Origin: CALDTK01 sp963837005
GTDB lineage: Bacteria > Bacteroidota > Bacteroidia > Chitinophagales > Saprospiraceae
DNA length: 64,000 nt
NCBI GenBank assembly: GCA_963837005.1
Contig: CAWIMC010000020.1
Coordinates: 248,001 to 312,000, forward strand
Direction: 5' to 3'
Under the pieces are notes generated by a model. It saw only the letters and a list, made by a program, of their open reading frames with translations, was not told the DNA's origin and made no database searches. A program made the position numbers and the translations under genes. Position 1 is the stretch's first letter. Each line of letters starts with the position of its first letter. This document shows, in pieces, positions 44,346-53,374 of this stretch.

Positions 44346-44850
44346 TCCAACGGTACGGCTTGACGAGTCTGGCGAGCGGCTTTTTCTGGCTGGTGGTGTT
44401 CGCGACGACGCTGGGGCTGCTGGCCTCTTTTACGCCGCTGCGGAGATTGGAGGGCGTGGGGGCAAGTCGGTGGGGCGCGGTGATGATCTATATTTTGGTG
44501 GCTACGATCGGGATGGAGATGAATATCTCGGAGGCGATTTCGAAGCCGGCGCTCTTTGCGGTGGGGGCCATTTGGATGCTGGTGCACATCACGGTGTTGT
44601 TGGCGGTGGCGAAGTTGATTCGGGCGCCTTTCTTCTTCGTGGCGGTGGGGTCGCAGGCGAACGTCGGTGGGGCGGCGAGTGCGCCGGTGGTGGCGACTGC
44701 TTTTTCGCCGAGTCTGGCGCCGGTGGGGGTGTTGCTGGCGGTGCTGGGGTACGCGGTGGGGACGTATGGGGCGATTTTATGTGCTACTTTGATGCGGGGG
44801 GTGGTGGAGTAAAGTTGGAGAGTTTTAGAGTGGAAAGTGGGGAAGTGGGG

Positions 44851-44865
44851 GGCTTGCGCCAAAAC
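44851..44865 (+). repeat. Dispersed 15-mer, one-mismatch copy
   Basis: Intergenic GGCTTGCGCCAAAAC after the DUF819 gene. Confidence 0.7.
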
Positions 44866-44960
44866 ATGGAAAGTCTCTGTAAGGCCTAAGGAAATCTGTG
44901 ACGACTGAGTCTTTTCAGATGAGCTTCAACCTTTATCTAGGCTACGCTCGTACACCGGAA

Positions 44961-45416
44961 ATGCGAGATACTCACTAGTGGGGCTACCGCACCGACAAAG
45001 CCAATCAACCTTACTTCGCGTCCGAACTTCTGGCAGGCTGCTTACGCTAAGGTTGGGGCTACGATCTGGGGCAAGACTTGCGCAACCTAACCTTTGACGG
45101 GGGAGCCAGACGTAATCTTCGCATCTTTCGCGAGGTCAAGCAAGGCGACATTTTACTCGTGCCGAACGTGCCGGAGTGGGGCAATACTGGCATCGTTGAG
45201 GCGACCGAGGATTTCGACAAGGGCTATGCATTTACGTTGACGCCCGAGCAAGAGGATTTTGGTCACAGCTTTCCAGCAAAACTCATAGGCACCTTCGCTC
45301 GCTCCTCCGACGCCAGTGACGCAGCCATCCGTCGGACCTTCCGGAGTAGCTCCCGCTTCTGGAACATCAATTACCTCGCGGAGCAGATCGAGCACCTTAT
45401 ACGGGTGGAGATTTGA
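44961..45416 (+). pseudogene. Conserved protein with two in-frame stops
   Basis: In one continuous frame the segment reads WGYRTDKANQPYFASELLAG, CLR-stop-GWGYDLGQDLRNL, then GDILLVPNVPEWGNTGIVEA, and ends at 45416. TAG (44976-44978) and TAA (45048-45050) interrupt it; the TAA replaces what is probably CAA in an LRQGWGY motif. The combination WG.R.D..N, LRQGWGY..EQDLR and GDI.VVPN.PEWG resembles a family of conserved proteins with an EVE/PUA-like fold that I recall near restriction genes. That link is from memory and is not demonstrable here. The surviving ORF (TTG 45078 to 45416) is 112 residues. The true 5' end cannot be placed. Confidence 0.6.
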
Positions 45417-45468
45417 AGCAGAAGGCGGAAAGCTTATTCGGTGGTAGTGAAAGAATCTCTGCAACAGG

Positions 45469-45945
45469 CTACACAGCAATTTCTACCGACTCGGCCGTCA
45501 GTAGATCGTTGATGGTAAGGATTGGCAAAACTGCCTTGGCAAATGGGGTATGCGCGAAATGTAGCAATACCATTCCTCTAACGGTCGAATAGGCCACGCT
45601 ATGAATGGTGGCTGCTACGGGAAAGGTCAAGTTCTTTTGCGACGCGTCCCCGGCATCTTCACTCGGAGACTCATAGAGTTCGGCCATGTTAGTGTACGAA
45701 AATATACACCTGTACGTAGCATCGCAAGTGGCCATGCTTTCGTTGGCATCGTCATCAATGTTGAGGCTAATCATTAAGAATAACATTAAACCTTGCTGCT
45801 CTTCATTGATTTGTAAGGCTCGCCGCAGGGTCATGTCTGCAACATGCTGTGAAGTATCAATATGGCTCAACAAGGGTGAACTTAACTGGACGTCAACGAG
45901 CTCGCAGGCCAGAAGGGTCAACTTTTTTGGATCGAAACTCTCCAT
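45469..45945 (-). CDS. SecB-like chaperone of a toxin-antitoxin-chaperone operon
   Basis: 158 residues, soluble, beta-rich then helical. The pattern resembles SecB-like proteins of Bacteroidota: an amphipathic N-terminal strand with alternating hydrophobics, a central SLNIDDDANESMATCDATYRC strand pair in two pieces, and a C-terminal IHSVAYSTVRGMVLLHF segment followed by TPFAKAVLPILTINDLL, equivalent to SecB's STxRGxx..........PIxxxxLL. Its ATG overlaps the antitoxin stop (TGATG), so the two are translationally coupled. In Mycobacterium tuberculosis a SecB-like protein (Rv1957) in the same position stabilises a HigA antitoxin. By analogy it should protect the XRE protein upstream. Sequence similarity to SecB is weak by eye. 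Confidence 0.6.
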   Translation of the reverse strand: MESFDPKKLTLLACELVDVQLSSPLLSHIDTSQHVADMTLRRALQINEEQQGLMLFLMISLNIDDDANESMATCDATYRCIFSYTNMAELYESPSEDAGDASQKNLTFPVAATIHSVAYSTVRGMVLLHFAHTPFAKAVLPILTINDLLTAESVEIAV

Positions 45946-46397
45946 CAGGCGGCCATTGCGAAGCTAGTGTTGCCGGCAGGCTCCAGCGTTTGGACCTTGC
46001 CCGAGGGTCTATTATAGGCCAAGTGATGCTCCTCATCCTCGAGGATGGCCCTGAGTTTTGCCGTACGGCCCTGTGCCGCCGTGGGATGGCCAGCTAGGCC
46101 TCGTTCCACGAAGGATAAGGCTTCACGACGGCAAACCTCCAGTAGCGGTAACTCCAAAGCCGCCTCGAGTTTGGCGATGGTCTGGAGGGTGAAGTTGTGT
46201 TGGCCCGAGAGCATCCGCGACAGATGAGGCGCCTGGATACCGGCACGGCGAGCCAACTCGCGCTGTGTCCAGCCACGACGCTCCCGCTCGGCGCCGATTT
46301 CCTGAGAAAGCATCACGCTGAGTTCTACCCACCTGTCTTCAGCGTGCGGAAGTTCTTGGGCGAAGAAGTCTTGGATGGTTTGGGTTGCTTGTGTCAT
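45945..46397 (-). CDS. XRE-family antitoxin
   Basis: 150 residues. A helix-turn-helix at about 33-88 reads RERRGWTQRELARRAGIQAPHLSRMLSGQHNFTLQTIAKLE, typical HigA/XRE. The N-terminal 30 residues are helical. The C-terminal 60 residues (after LLEVC) are low in structure and end TSFAMAA; such a tail is where chaperone-addiction segments sit in toxin-antitoxin-chaperone systems. The gene is between the toxin (32 bases upstream) and the SecB-like gene (one-base overlap). Confidence 0.8.
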   Translation of the reverse strand: MTQATQTIQDFFAQELPHAEDRWVELSVMLSQEIGAERERRGWTQRELARRAGIQAPHLSRMLSGQHNFTLQTIAKLEAALELPLLEVCRREALSFVERGLAGHPTAAQGRTAKLRAILEDEEHHLAYNRPSGKVQTLEPAGNTSFAMAA

Positions 46398-46429
46398 TGA
46401 TTCTGTTGCCTGAGGGTGGGAAAAAGGTT

Positions 46430-46972
46430 TTAGCTGAGCACATTGAAGGTTAAGTCTTCGGCGAATGCTAGCCTACCGTTGGGTAAGATGCGAAGATCTC
46501 CGCGAGTTAAAAGTTGATCAAGGCTTCTGCAAATGCGATTGATAAGTGCGAACTTTGCAGCGACTTGGGGGCAATCTTGCGCTTTTTGTGTGGTTTTCAT
46601 GGCACCGTCCAAAAGGATCACTGCTCTGCCAAAAATGGCTAGGTATAGTCTCGGCGCAGGGAGACTGGAATAGGCTTGCAATAGCGTACTTGCGTTATCT
46701 CCGCTGAGTTTTCGACGTTTTAGGCGCTTCGGGGGGATGGCTTGCGCGGCTCCTTCCTCACGCAGTACGAGGTTTTCGATCCCGAATCGCCCTATATTTC
46801 TCAGCCATGCCAGCATAATCATACGCGCTTTTTCGGAACCTGGCCCGATCAGTCCTTCCGTGAGGAAGCGGTCGAATAATTGTGTCCACCCAGCATCTTC
46901 GTCCTCGGTGATCTCGATGGTGTAGAAGTCGATTGCGGGTTCTGTCCCAATATGCACGAATCGGGCCAGCAT
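46430..46972 (-). CDS. RelE/HigB-like toxin, first gene of the operon
   Basis: 180 residues, soluble. The closing domain has the layout seen in ParE/RelE-superfamily toxins of Bacteroidota: RLYLAIFGRAVILLDGAMKTTQKAQDCP, then a helix ALINRICRSLDQLL. The N-terminal half (LFDRFLTEGLIGPGSEKARMIMLAWLRNIGRFGIENLVLREEG) matches the LxWLxxIGxxG...F..EG pattern of the same toxin family. It probably acts on translation (mRNA interferase type) until bound by the XRE antitoxin. A perfect TAnnTTTG box lies 22 bases upstream. Confidence 0.7.
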   Translation of the reverse strand: MLARFVHIGTEPAIDFYTIEITEDEDAGWTQLFDRFLTEGLIGPGSEKARMIMLAWLRNIGRFGIENLVLREEGAAQAIPPKRLKRRKLSGDNASTLLQAYSSLPAPRLYLAIFGRAVILLDGAMKTTQKAQDCPQVAAKFALINRICRSLDQLLTRGDLRILPNGRLAFAEDLTFNVLS

Positions 46973-46994
46973 GTTGCGTTTTAAGGTAACGCCG

Positions 46995-47002
46995 CAAATG
47001 TA
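46995..47002 (-). promoter_or_regulatory. Bacteroidota -7 box (TACATTTG) of the toxin operon
   Basis: An exact TAnnTTTG on the minus strand, 22 bases before the toxin start. The flanks (GC..TACATTTGCG) resemble the rplY promoter. Confidence 0.6.
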
Positions 47003-47578
47003 GCGAGGGTTTGGCGCTTTGATGAGAAATCTTTATGTGCTGATTGTCAAGCGTTTGCGCCGACCTGTCTGAAGTGGTGCGTATGGGCGCGATTGCTTGA
47101 ATCCCATCGTGAACGCTGGGGATGGTGCTGGAGCATCGCTGAGGCGGGGGGCTTAGGGCCGTCGTCCGAGTAGGAGCCCGTCGAATGGCCCCATGGCTCT
47201 CTCGAAAATCGTTTGACCGATGCGACGGACGGTGGGGCGATATGCTATTGCTTAGCCTGGAAGCTCATCCGCAGCCTCTTCGACACGTTGGAGCACACTG
47301 TCGGGTAAGCTTTTGGAAAGCTGATAGACGCGGCGCAGGGCCTAGCGTAGACCGCCAACATTGGCGAAGGTTTAGCGCGCTTAACCCTCGGGGTTGTCTA
47401 CGGCGGGAGCGCCGTCCCATTCTCGTTGTAGGCCTTACCAAGTGCGGTTTCTGGTCGTACGCGGAGCGCGTGTACGTTTTCCGCTTAGCATTCGAGATCG
47501 ATCACGTCACGATGGAACACAGGTCGGCTAAACTGCTACATGCCTAACGAAGGTGCCTTCATTTGAACAAGCTCTTAC

Positions 47579-47593
47579 AGCTTTCGCCAAAAC
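47579..47593 (+). repeat. Dispersed 15-mer, one-mismatch copy
   Basis: Intergenic AGCTTTCGCCAAAAC, 13 bases beyond the restriction-modification stop. Confidence 0.75.
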
Positions 47594-48354
47594 ACGTTTC
47601 TCTCTTTACCCGAAGCCCACCCCCATCCTCGGCACCGCAGTGTCCCTCAGCAACTGCCGCTCTGCGGGACTCAGTCCAAATGCCTCCTCGACGAGATGAG
47701 CCAAACGCAGCTCGAGAGCACGTCGCTCGGTGCTTGCCTGATCGTGGGTCTTGCGCTGGGCGTCGTAGGCCTTGACGAGCGCCGTGTGGGCGTGGAGGCC
47801 GAGCCGCTTGCTCTTGCCTCGTTTGCGAACCTCCTCGATAAAGGCCTCTCGCGTGAGCGCGAGCGGATCGGCGAGCGCCTTGCTGGGTGTCGCGACGCCG
47901 TACTCGGTGACGAGCCAGTGGAGGAGTCGGTTGACTTGTTGGGCGCTTTCGGCCGCCAGGGATTCCAGGCGCTCGACTGCGGCCTCGACTTCGGCGCCGG
48001 CTCCCGGCGGCGGGGGTGCGTAGGGTAGGGCCTCGACTGCGTTGCCGTACCAGCGCAGCACGTCGTCTTTGCCGTGCTGGAAGGTGCGCCAGGCCACCCA
48101 CCACGTGAGGGGTGCGTTGAGCAGAGCGACGAGCCAGGGATCATCGCCGGGCAGGAAGTAGGCGGAGTTGTTGAGGTAGGCGCCGGAGGTGTCGCGGGCC
48201 AGTTCGGGTTGCCAGGCGATGTCGGTGAAGAGGATTTTGGGGCCGGTGAAAAGTCGGTGGTAATCGACGGTGTCTTGCAATTCGTACCACGCATACTTCC
48301 CGCCTTTCCTGCCGGGCCACCGTTGCTGCGATGGATTAGGTTCCCACGTATTCG

Positions 48355-48369
48355 GTTTTGGCGTAAGCC
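48355..48369 (-). repeat. Dispersed 15-mer, one-mismatch copy
   Basis: GGCTTACGCCAAAAC on the minus strand inside the restriction-modification gene, read as LTPKP. Confidence 0.75.
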
Positions 48370-48606
48370 GCTCTCGAAATTTGAGGAGGTGCCCACGGAC
48401 GGCGGGATAGGAATCAATCTCGATTCCACGGTAGGAAAATATAAGGTACTCCTCCCCCGCCGGCGCGTGCCAACGTTTGATGTCGGTGCCGCGCAAAAAC
48501 GGCTGGATGATCTCGGCCGAGCGGGCGTCCTCGGCGATGAGGCGATCACGCGTGGCGCGGTCGATGATGAAGGCATCGTTGTAGCCAGTCTACAACGCCG
48601 TGGTAG

Positions 48607-48621
48607 GTTTTGGCGAAAGCC
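48607..48621 (-). repeat. Dispersed 15-mer GGCTTTCGCCAAAAC
   Basis: Exact copy inside the restriction-modification gene, read as FAKT, 16 bases upstream (in gene direction) of the second frameshift. Confidence 0.9.
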
Positions 48622-51000
48622 CCCTCAGCGAGGCTCGGGAAGTCACGACTGAGCCGCTCCAAAAGCGCCTGTACCTCCGACGGCTCTAGGCTCCAGGCCT
48701 CCGCCCCGAAACGCTCCGGTGCGACCCGGAAGGCACGCTCTTCGACGAGTTGCGCCAGGCCGGCGGCCCCGAGCGACTCCCGGGGGACTCGCGCGAGCTT
48801 GACCTCCCCGCCGCGACGTGCGTCCGCGCCGCGACTCCGCAACAGCGTGATGATGGGGAAGGCATCGGCGTCCTCGAAGACGGGGGAGTGGCCGAAGTCG
48901 ATGAGGGCGGTGAGCTCGGTGGCCTCGGAGAGGTAGCGGCGCAGCGGCTCGCCGTAGCCCGCGCGCAGCCACTTGTTGCTCACGATGAAACCGTGGTGCC
49001 CACCCGGGGCGAGGATGCCCACGGACCGCTCGTAGAAGTAGGTGAGCAAGTCGGCCTTGCCGGTGTACACCGCGTAGTCGACGGCGAGTACGGCCTTGAT
49101 GTCCTCCGCGAGCCACTCGCCGCGCACGTAGGGCGGGTTGCCGATCACGACATCGAAAGCCGCTGCGCCCGCGCGCGGTGTCGGCGTCGAAGACCTCCGC
49201 AAAGGCCTGCCGCCAGTCGAAGGCCCGGTCGCGCAACTCCGGAGAGAGGCCGACGAAGGCTGTCCGATAAGCTTCGGATGCACCGGCGCCGGGGGGAGCG
49301 ATGAGGCTGTCGCCCGCGCGGATGGTGGCGTCTAGGGACGTGAGGGACTGATCGGGATGGGCCGTCTGGAGCCAGAGGCTGAGGCGCGTGATCTCGACGG
49401 ACTCGCTGTTGACGTCGACGCCGTAGAGGTTGTCCCGCAGGATGTCGCGCGTCGGACTAAACAGCGAGCCCGTGCCGCTCCCGAGGGCGACGAGCGCCTC
49501 GCGGACGCGGCGGTGTTCGGCGAGGAGGTAATTGAGCGCCGCCACCAGAAAGGCACCGCTGCCGCAGGCCGGGTCGAGGATGCGGACGTGTTGCAGCTCG
49601 TCTTGGTAGGCCCGCCAGAAAGCGGTTTCGGTATTCGTGCGCTTGTCGGCGGAGGCGTTGGCGCGCAGGGCACTGAAGCCCGAACGCTCGCGCGCGACCT
49701 CCTCCCGTTCGTGGAGGAAGGCCCCGAGCGTGCGCTCGACCACGAAGCGCGTCACCCACTCCGGGGTGTAGAAGACGCCGTCCTGGCTGCGCTTGGAGCG
49801 GGCCAGGGCGCCGTCCGCGGCCGTGCCGCTGTCGATCTGCTGGTGGAGGTCCTCGAGGTCGACGATGGAGCGTTCGAACACGCGCCCGAGCACCTCGACG
49901 CCCAGTTCTTCGGAGAAGTCGTACGCCGAGAGTGGCGCCAGGAAGGCGAGCGCCGCGTCGGGGACGGTGAGTTGTTGGATGCGGGCTTGCGCCGCGAAAA
50001 GACCGCCGTTGTAGGCGTTGATCTTGCGGGCCGGCAGACCAGCGTCTACGGCGCGGAACAGGCCAAGGAGTTGCTGCCAGCGCGTCGTGACGACGAAGCC
50101 GGTCCCGGCCTCGGCGATGGCGGCGGCGAGGAGGTTGCGCGGGAGCAGGCCGGTGTCCTCGGCGAAGGCGATGAAGATGAGGCGGTCGAGGATGGTCTGC
50201 GTGTCCCGCAACAACTGGCGTTCGTGCGCGCGGGGATCGAAGAGTGCGGTTTCGGCACGAGGGGGATTGGCGGCGAGGAGGTCGGCGAAGAGTCGGCGCC
50301 GCGTATCGCGGTAGAAGTTGTAGAAGCCGTCGGCGAGTTCGCGCTCGACGGAGATCGACCGCTCGACGAGCTGTTCGGTGGCGGACTCCCCGGTCGCGGA
50401 CAGCAGTTGCTCGACGTGCAACACGGCGAGCAGTTCCCGGAGCTTGCCCTCGTGCCGCAGGTCGGCCACCTCGACCTCGTAGGCGTAGCCCTCGCCACGG
50501 GTGCTGCGGTAGAGCCGGATCGTGCGGAAGTTGGACACGACGACCCAGCGGCACCCGGGGAGCTTCGACACGTAGCCGAAGGCCTGTTCGACGGGGGTAC
50601 GCTTGTCGCTGGTGCGGTGCTGGCGGGCGTCGAGGTTGGCGTTGGGGGCCTTGAGTTCGACGACGGCCAGGATCTGCTCGGCGGTCGCGGCGCCGCCGAG
50701 CCGTCCGAGGATGGCGTCGGGGGTTTGGTTGCCGTGGGTCTGTTTGGAGGCACTCTCAGCGCGTAGGGTGTAGCGACTGTCGCGGGCCTCGACGAACTGT
50801 CGGTAGCCGAGCAAGCGCCCGAAGACGTCGGCGAGGAACTTGCCCTGTTGAGATTTCTCGGTCTGGAGCTGGAAGGCCGGGTCGGCGGCGGTGTGGGCCC
50901 AGGCGGTGGCTAGGTGGAGGGCGGTCGGGTCGGGGGTGTGGGTGCGTTCTGCGGCTTTTGCGAGGACGCGTTTGGCGATGAGGGGGGCGGCGGTGGGCAT

Positions 51001-51521
51001 GGGGTAAGGATAGGGGAGGGGAGGCGCACGTCGTCGGCTCGCTTCGCGGCCAAGTTTGGTAAACTGCTTGGCACAGTTTGCACCTGAACGTCAAGGCCGA
51101 CCTCGATGGGGCTATCGGGCACTGTTGCGTCACCACCGAGCACGATATTCACTTCATGGTACAATGAAGTATGGGCAATTGACGGCGAGTTCAGTGCACC
51201 GTCAAGTCCGTGGGGATGCATTTTGCTCATGGGGTGGTAGTTGTGGTTTCGGTGGAGACCGTCGTGGTTAAACTGCTGTGGCCGTGTAGATATCTTGTGA
51301 GATTTACGCCTTGCGGCAAAACTTGCCACCTGCGCGTGGCGAATTGAGCATTTACAGCCCTGGGCCGTCCAGTCTGTCTACACAATCAAGATCCAACATT
51401 GATCACTTCGGTCGCACCGTGTCCTTCTTCGTGATTGATGAGCAGGCAATCGAGATAGACGGACTAGATTGGCGATCCCAACCGATGAGATCCCGCTTTC
51501 AAATTGTTACATTTCTTCAGA
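51001..51521. other. 521-base intergenic stretch
   Basis: No convincing gene: a 116-codon frame at 51311 overlaps the next gene and lacks homology. It contains a swapped-arm member of the dispersed-repeat family (GCCTTGCGGCAAAAC, 51308-51322) and a TACATTTC box (51508-51515) just before the next start. Confidence 0.5.
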
Positions 51522-52358
51522 GTGAAACAGACAGTATCAGCATCCGATGCCCGTGGGAAGATGCTCGCAGCCCTTGCGGAGTTGTACGGCGACTACGGAG
51601 ATCAGGCGCGCGCCTCATTTGTAGTTTCCAACAAAGATATCGCGACCGAACTCGGGTATGACGAGGGGCAGTTTAGTCGAATTCTGAATCCGAGTTTAGG
51701 GAAGGCGCCGACCGATCAGGTGTACGCCCGACTTGCTCAGCGCGTACAGCATCTGGCGGATTCGCGGAGGAAAGATGTTGAGATCGGAGAGGTTCGGGAC
51801 GAACTCGCTCGGGCGCGGCGCGGGCAGCGGAACATGGGATTAGCGGCAACGGCCGCAGGGGTGGTCGCGGTGTTGGTGAGTGGCTACTCGTTCGCCACCA
51901 GTGCGGAAGGGGTAGGGCCAACGACCGTCGAGATTCAGCAGCGACGGCGGGCCACGCTCGAGATGTATTGTCAAGAAGTGAGGCAGGAGATGGCAAATGA
52001 GGCCTTGATGTACCGCGACGCCGAGTTGTTAGGGATGCACGTCGGCGAGGAGGAGCGGCACGCGAGGGAACTCGCCATTAAGTTCGCGAACATCACTCCG
52101 CGGATGCGGCTGATCCTCTCCCGGATGGAGGTCCCTACCGAGGCTGGGATACCTTTGGCGGAGGTGCTTGAGCAGGTCGCCGATAATCAGATCGAGCAGA
52201 ACGTGCGCGAGGCCCTGCCTTTAGCCAGAGACCCACGGGTGTCGGCGCGGAATCTACACGATTTGGTGATTGCGCGGGTGCAGGTGGTGCAGGATGAAGC
52301 GACGGAGCGGATTGAGCGGTATATTGATTCGGTGCGGGTGGCGGATGGGATGAGGTAG
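51522..52358 (+). CDS. HTH protein with one membrane helix
   Basis: About 278 residues from GTG 51522 (MKQTVSAS); ATG 51561 is a plausible alternative and TTG 51504 opens the frame. The N-terminal 75 residues read like a helix-turn-helix (FVVSNKDIATELGYDEGQFSRILNP). A charged helix (about 80-100) precedes a membrane segment (MGLAATAAGVVAVLVSGYSFA). The remaining 150 residues are helical, Glu/Arg-rich and presumably outside the cytoplasm. No named family. A DNA-binding domain linked to a membrane helix suggests membrane-bound regulation. It follows the restriction gene divergently. Confidence 0.65.
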   Translation: MKQTVSASDARGKMLAALAELYGDYGDQARASFVVSNKDIATELGYDEGQFSRILNPSLGKAPTDQVYARLAQRVQHLADSRRKDVEIGEVRDELARARRGQRNMGLAATAAGVVAVLVSGYSFATSAEGVGPTTVEIQQRRRATLEMYCQEVRQEMANEALMYRDAELLGMHVGEEERHARELAIKFANITPRMRLILSRMEVPTEAGIPLAEVLEQVADNQIEQNVREALPLARDPRVSARNLHDLVIARVQVVQDEATERIERYIDSVRVADGMR

Positions 52359-52488
52359 AGGTAAGGCGCGGCATTGCGGTTAATAGTTCAACAGCATGCT
52401 TGATTTGATGTGATCTGGTAATTGACCGCCTAACTCATCAGATATGAGACTAGCGATTCGCGCGATCCTAGCAAAGTGCTCTGAGTAG

Positions 52489-52746
52489 TTAGCTTGCATT
52501 TGACTTACCTACCGCTCTTGAAAACAAAAGACATCCAATACCAAGTACCGCTAGTGCTCCTCCGAAGTAAAAGCCTTTGCTGGCGAAGTCACTCGCTTCA
52601 CTCGGCCGTTCGATCATATGTACTCCGATCTCTACTGTGTCGGGTGTTTCGTCGGCGGCCTTTGCCGTTTTCATACTACCGTACGCGAAAAATACGAGAG
52701 CAAGGAGTAAAAGCAGTCCGCCAAGAACTTGAAGTAATTTGCGCAT
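52489..52746 (-). CDS. Small two-helix membrane protein
   Basis: 85 residues. Hydrophobic segments at about 6-26 (LQVLGGLLLLLALVFFAYGS) and 60-76 (GFYFGGALAVLGIGCLLF) flank a 33-residue polar loop. It is the last gene of a five-gene minus-strand operon, four bases after the lipoprotein gene. No family recognised. Confidence 0.65.
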   Translation of the reverse strand: MRKLLQVLGGLLLLLALVFFAYGSMKTAKAADETPDTVEIGVHMIERPSEASDFASKGFYFGGALAVLGIGCLLFSRAVGKSNAS

Positions 52747-52750
52747 ATGA

Positions 52751-53374
52751 TTAGTAGGTTAAAAGAAACTGTTGTGTTTGGAAGTCCAGATCACTTGTTG
52801 GATGGTCGCCGAATACAGTTGGAAAATCTTTCTTCATAGCGAGTACCGCAGCATTAGTGCGCGGTCCAGTAATTCCGTCGACGTTTCCTGGGCTATAACC
52901 GTGACCATTTAAAACCTGTTGAGCAGTTGCAACTCTTATACGGAGTTCAAGCAGATGCTTGCTGTCTGGGGTTAAAGTCCAGTTTCCAAATTCGTCTCGG
53001 TAGAACTGCAATAGCTCTTTCTTGATAACAATAGTATTGACGCCGTAGTCAATCTCACCCGTACTTCCCGCTACTCTGTACACTCCATCGAACGTCATCT
53101 GGCCGAGTTCGGGAATACCTGGTATAGCCTCCACATCATCGCGGTAATCCTCAGAACTCTTTTCTGCTGTATCTTTGAATATTGCTGTAAATATGGCGTC
53201 TACAGTGTACTCAATCGTTGAGGTAATTATCATGCCCTCTAGCTCTCGACCGACGATCATCACTACCTTCGTCACCATGCGACGGGCAGGTGTGCCGATT
53301 ATCCACCAGCAGCCTGAGAAACTGATGCTAGTGCTAAGTAGTATTAAGAGGTAGGTTAATCTTAGCTGCTTCAT
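52751..53374 (-). CDS. Lipoprotein with a C-terminal peptidoglycan-binding domain
   Basis: 207 residues. The lipoprotein signal ends in ISFSGC (Cys22). The middle part is helical, then mixed, without a known domain. The last 55 residues form a PG_binding_1-like domain (VATAQQVLNGHGYSPGNVDGITGPRTNAAVLAMKKDF). It could tie the ABC system to the cell wall. The ATG overlaps the permease stop by four bases, indicating coupled translation. Confidence 0.75.
   Translation of the reverse strand: MKQLRLTYLLILLSTSISFSGCWWIIGTPARRMVTKVVMIVGRELEGMIITSTIEYTVDAIFTAIFKDTAEKSSEDYRDDVEAIPGIPELGQMTFDGVYRVAGSTGEIDYGVNTIVIKKELLQFYRDEFGNWTLTPDSKHLLELRIRVATAQQVLNGHGYSPGNVDGITGPRTNAAVLAMKKDFPTVFGDHPTSDLDFQTQQFLLTY

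Larger units (their letters stand above)
43438..44812 (+). pseudogene. DUF819 membrane protein split by a +1 frameshift
   Basis: An ORF from ATG 43438 (three membrane helices, then AIGQRGLDEGG) and a second frame ending at 44812 (about nine helices) together make one DUF819 protein of about 457 residues, the usual family size. Removing one G from the G5 run at 43726-43730 restores QRGLDEGDFAAYERGSSLYF. DUF819 proteins are polytopic inner-membrane proteins of unknown function with hydrophobic repeats resembling transporters (IGGGANQTAMREIYEVPD, VGSQANVGGAASAPVVA). Two exact dispersed 15-mers lie in it, in frames VLAKA and GFGES. Either the gene is disrupted or the base is an overcall. Confidence 0.8.
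46973..47605. other. 633-base stretch without a convincing gene
   Basis: Apart from the toxin promoter at its left end and a dispersed-repeat copy at 47579, only a 120-codon frame (47185-47547) of unlikely composition is present. Nothing recognisable was found on either strand; decayed coding sequence is possible. Confidence 0.5.
47606..51000 (-). pseudogene. Type IIG restriction-modification enzyme with two +1 frameshifts
   Basis: Three minus-strand frames make one protein of about 1130 residues. Frame 1 (from ATG 51000) has an N-terminal nuclease-like region with PDAILGRLGG and AVVELKAPN (PD-D/ExK layout) and methylase motif I ILDPACGSGAFLVAAL. Frame 2 (from about 49170) has motif IV VVIGNPPYVRGEWL and SNKWLRAGYGEPLRRYL. 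Frame 3 (from about 48590) has GYNDAFIIDRATRDRLIAED, FLRGTDIKRW and a TaqI-like specificity domain to 47606. Deleting one G from GGG (C3 at 49168-49170) gives TARGAAAFDVVIGNPPY; deleting the G at 48590 gives HGVVTGYNDAF. Both motifs then read normally. The enzyme would methylate and cleave DNA with one polypeptide. Two dispersed repeats (48355, 48607) lie inside. Confidence 0.85.

Noticed and set aside
47185..47547. 120-codon plus-strand ORF
   Set aside because: No homology, poor composition, no promoter-like box; probably a chance frame in a gene-poor gap.
51311..51661. 116-codon plus-strand ORF
   Set aside because: It overlaps the HTH-membrane protein gene in another frame and has no recognisable features.
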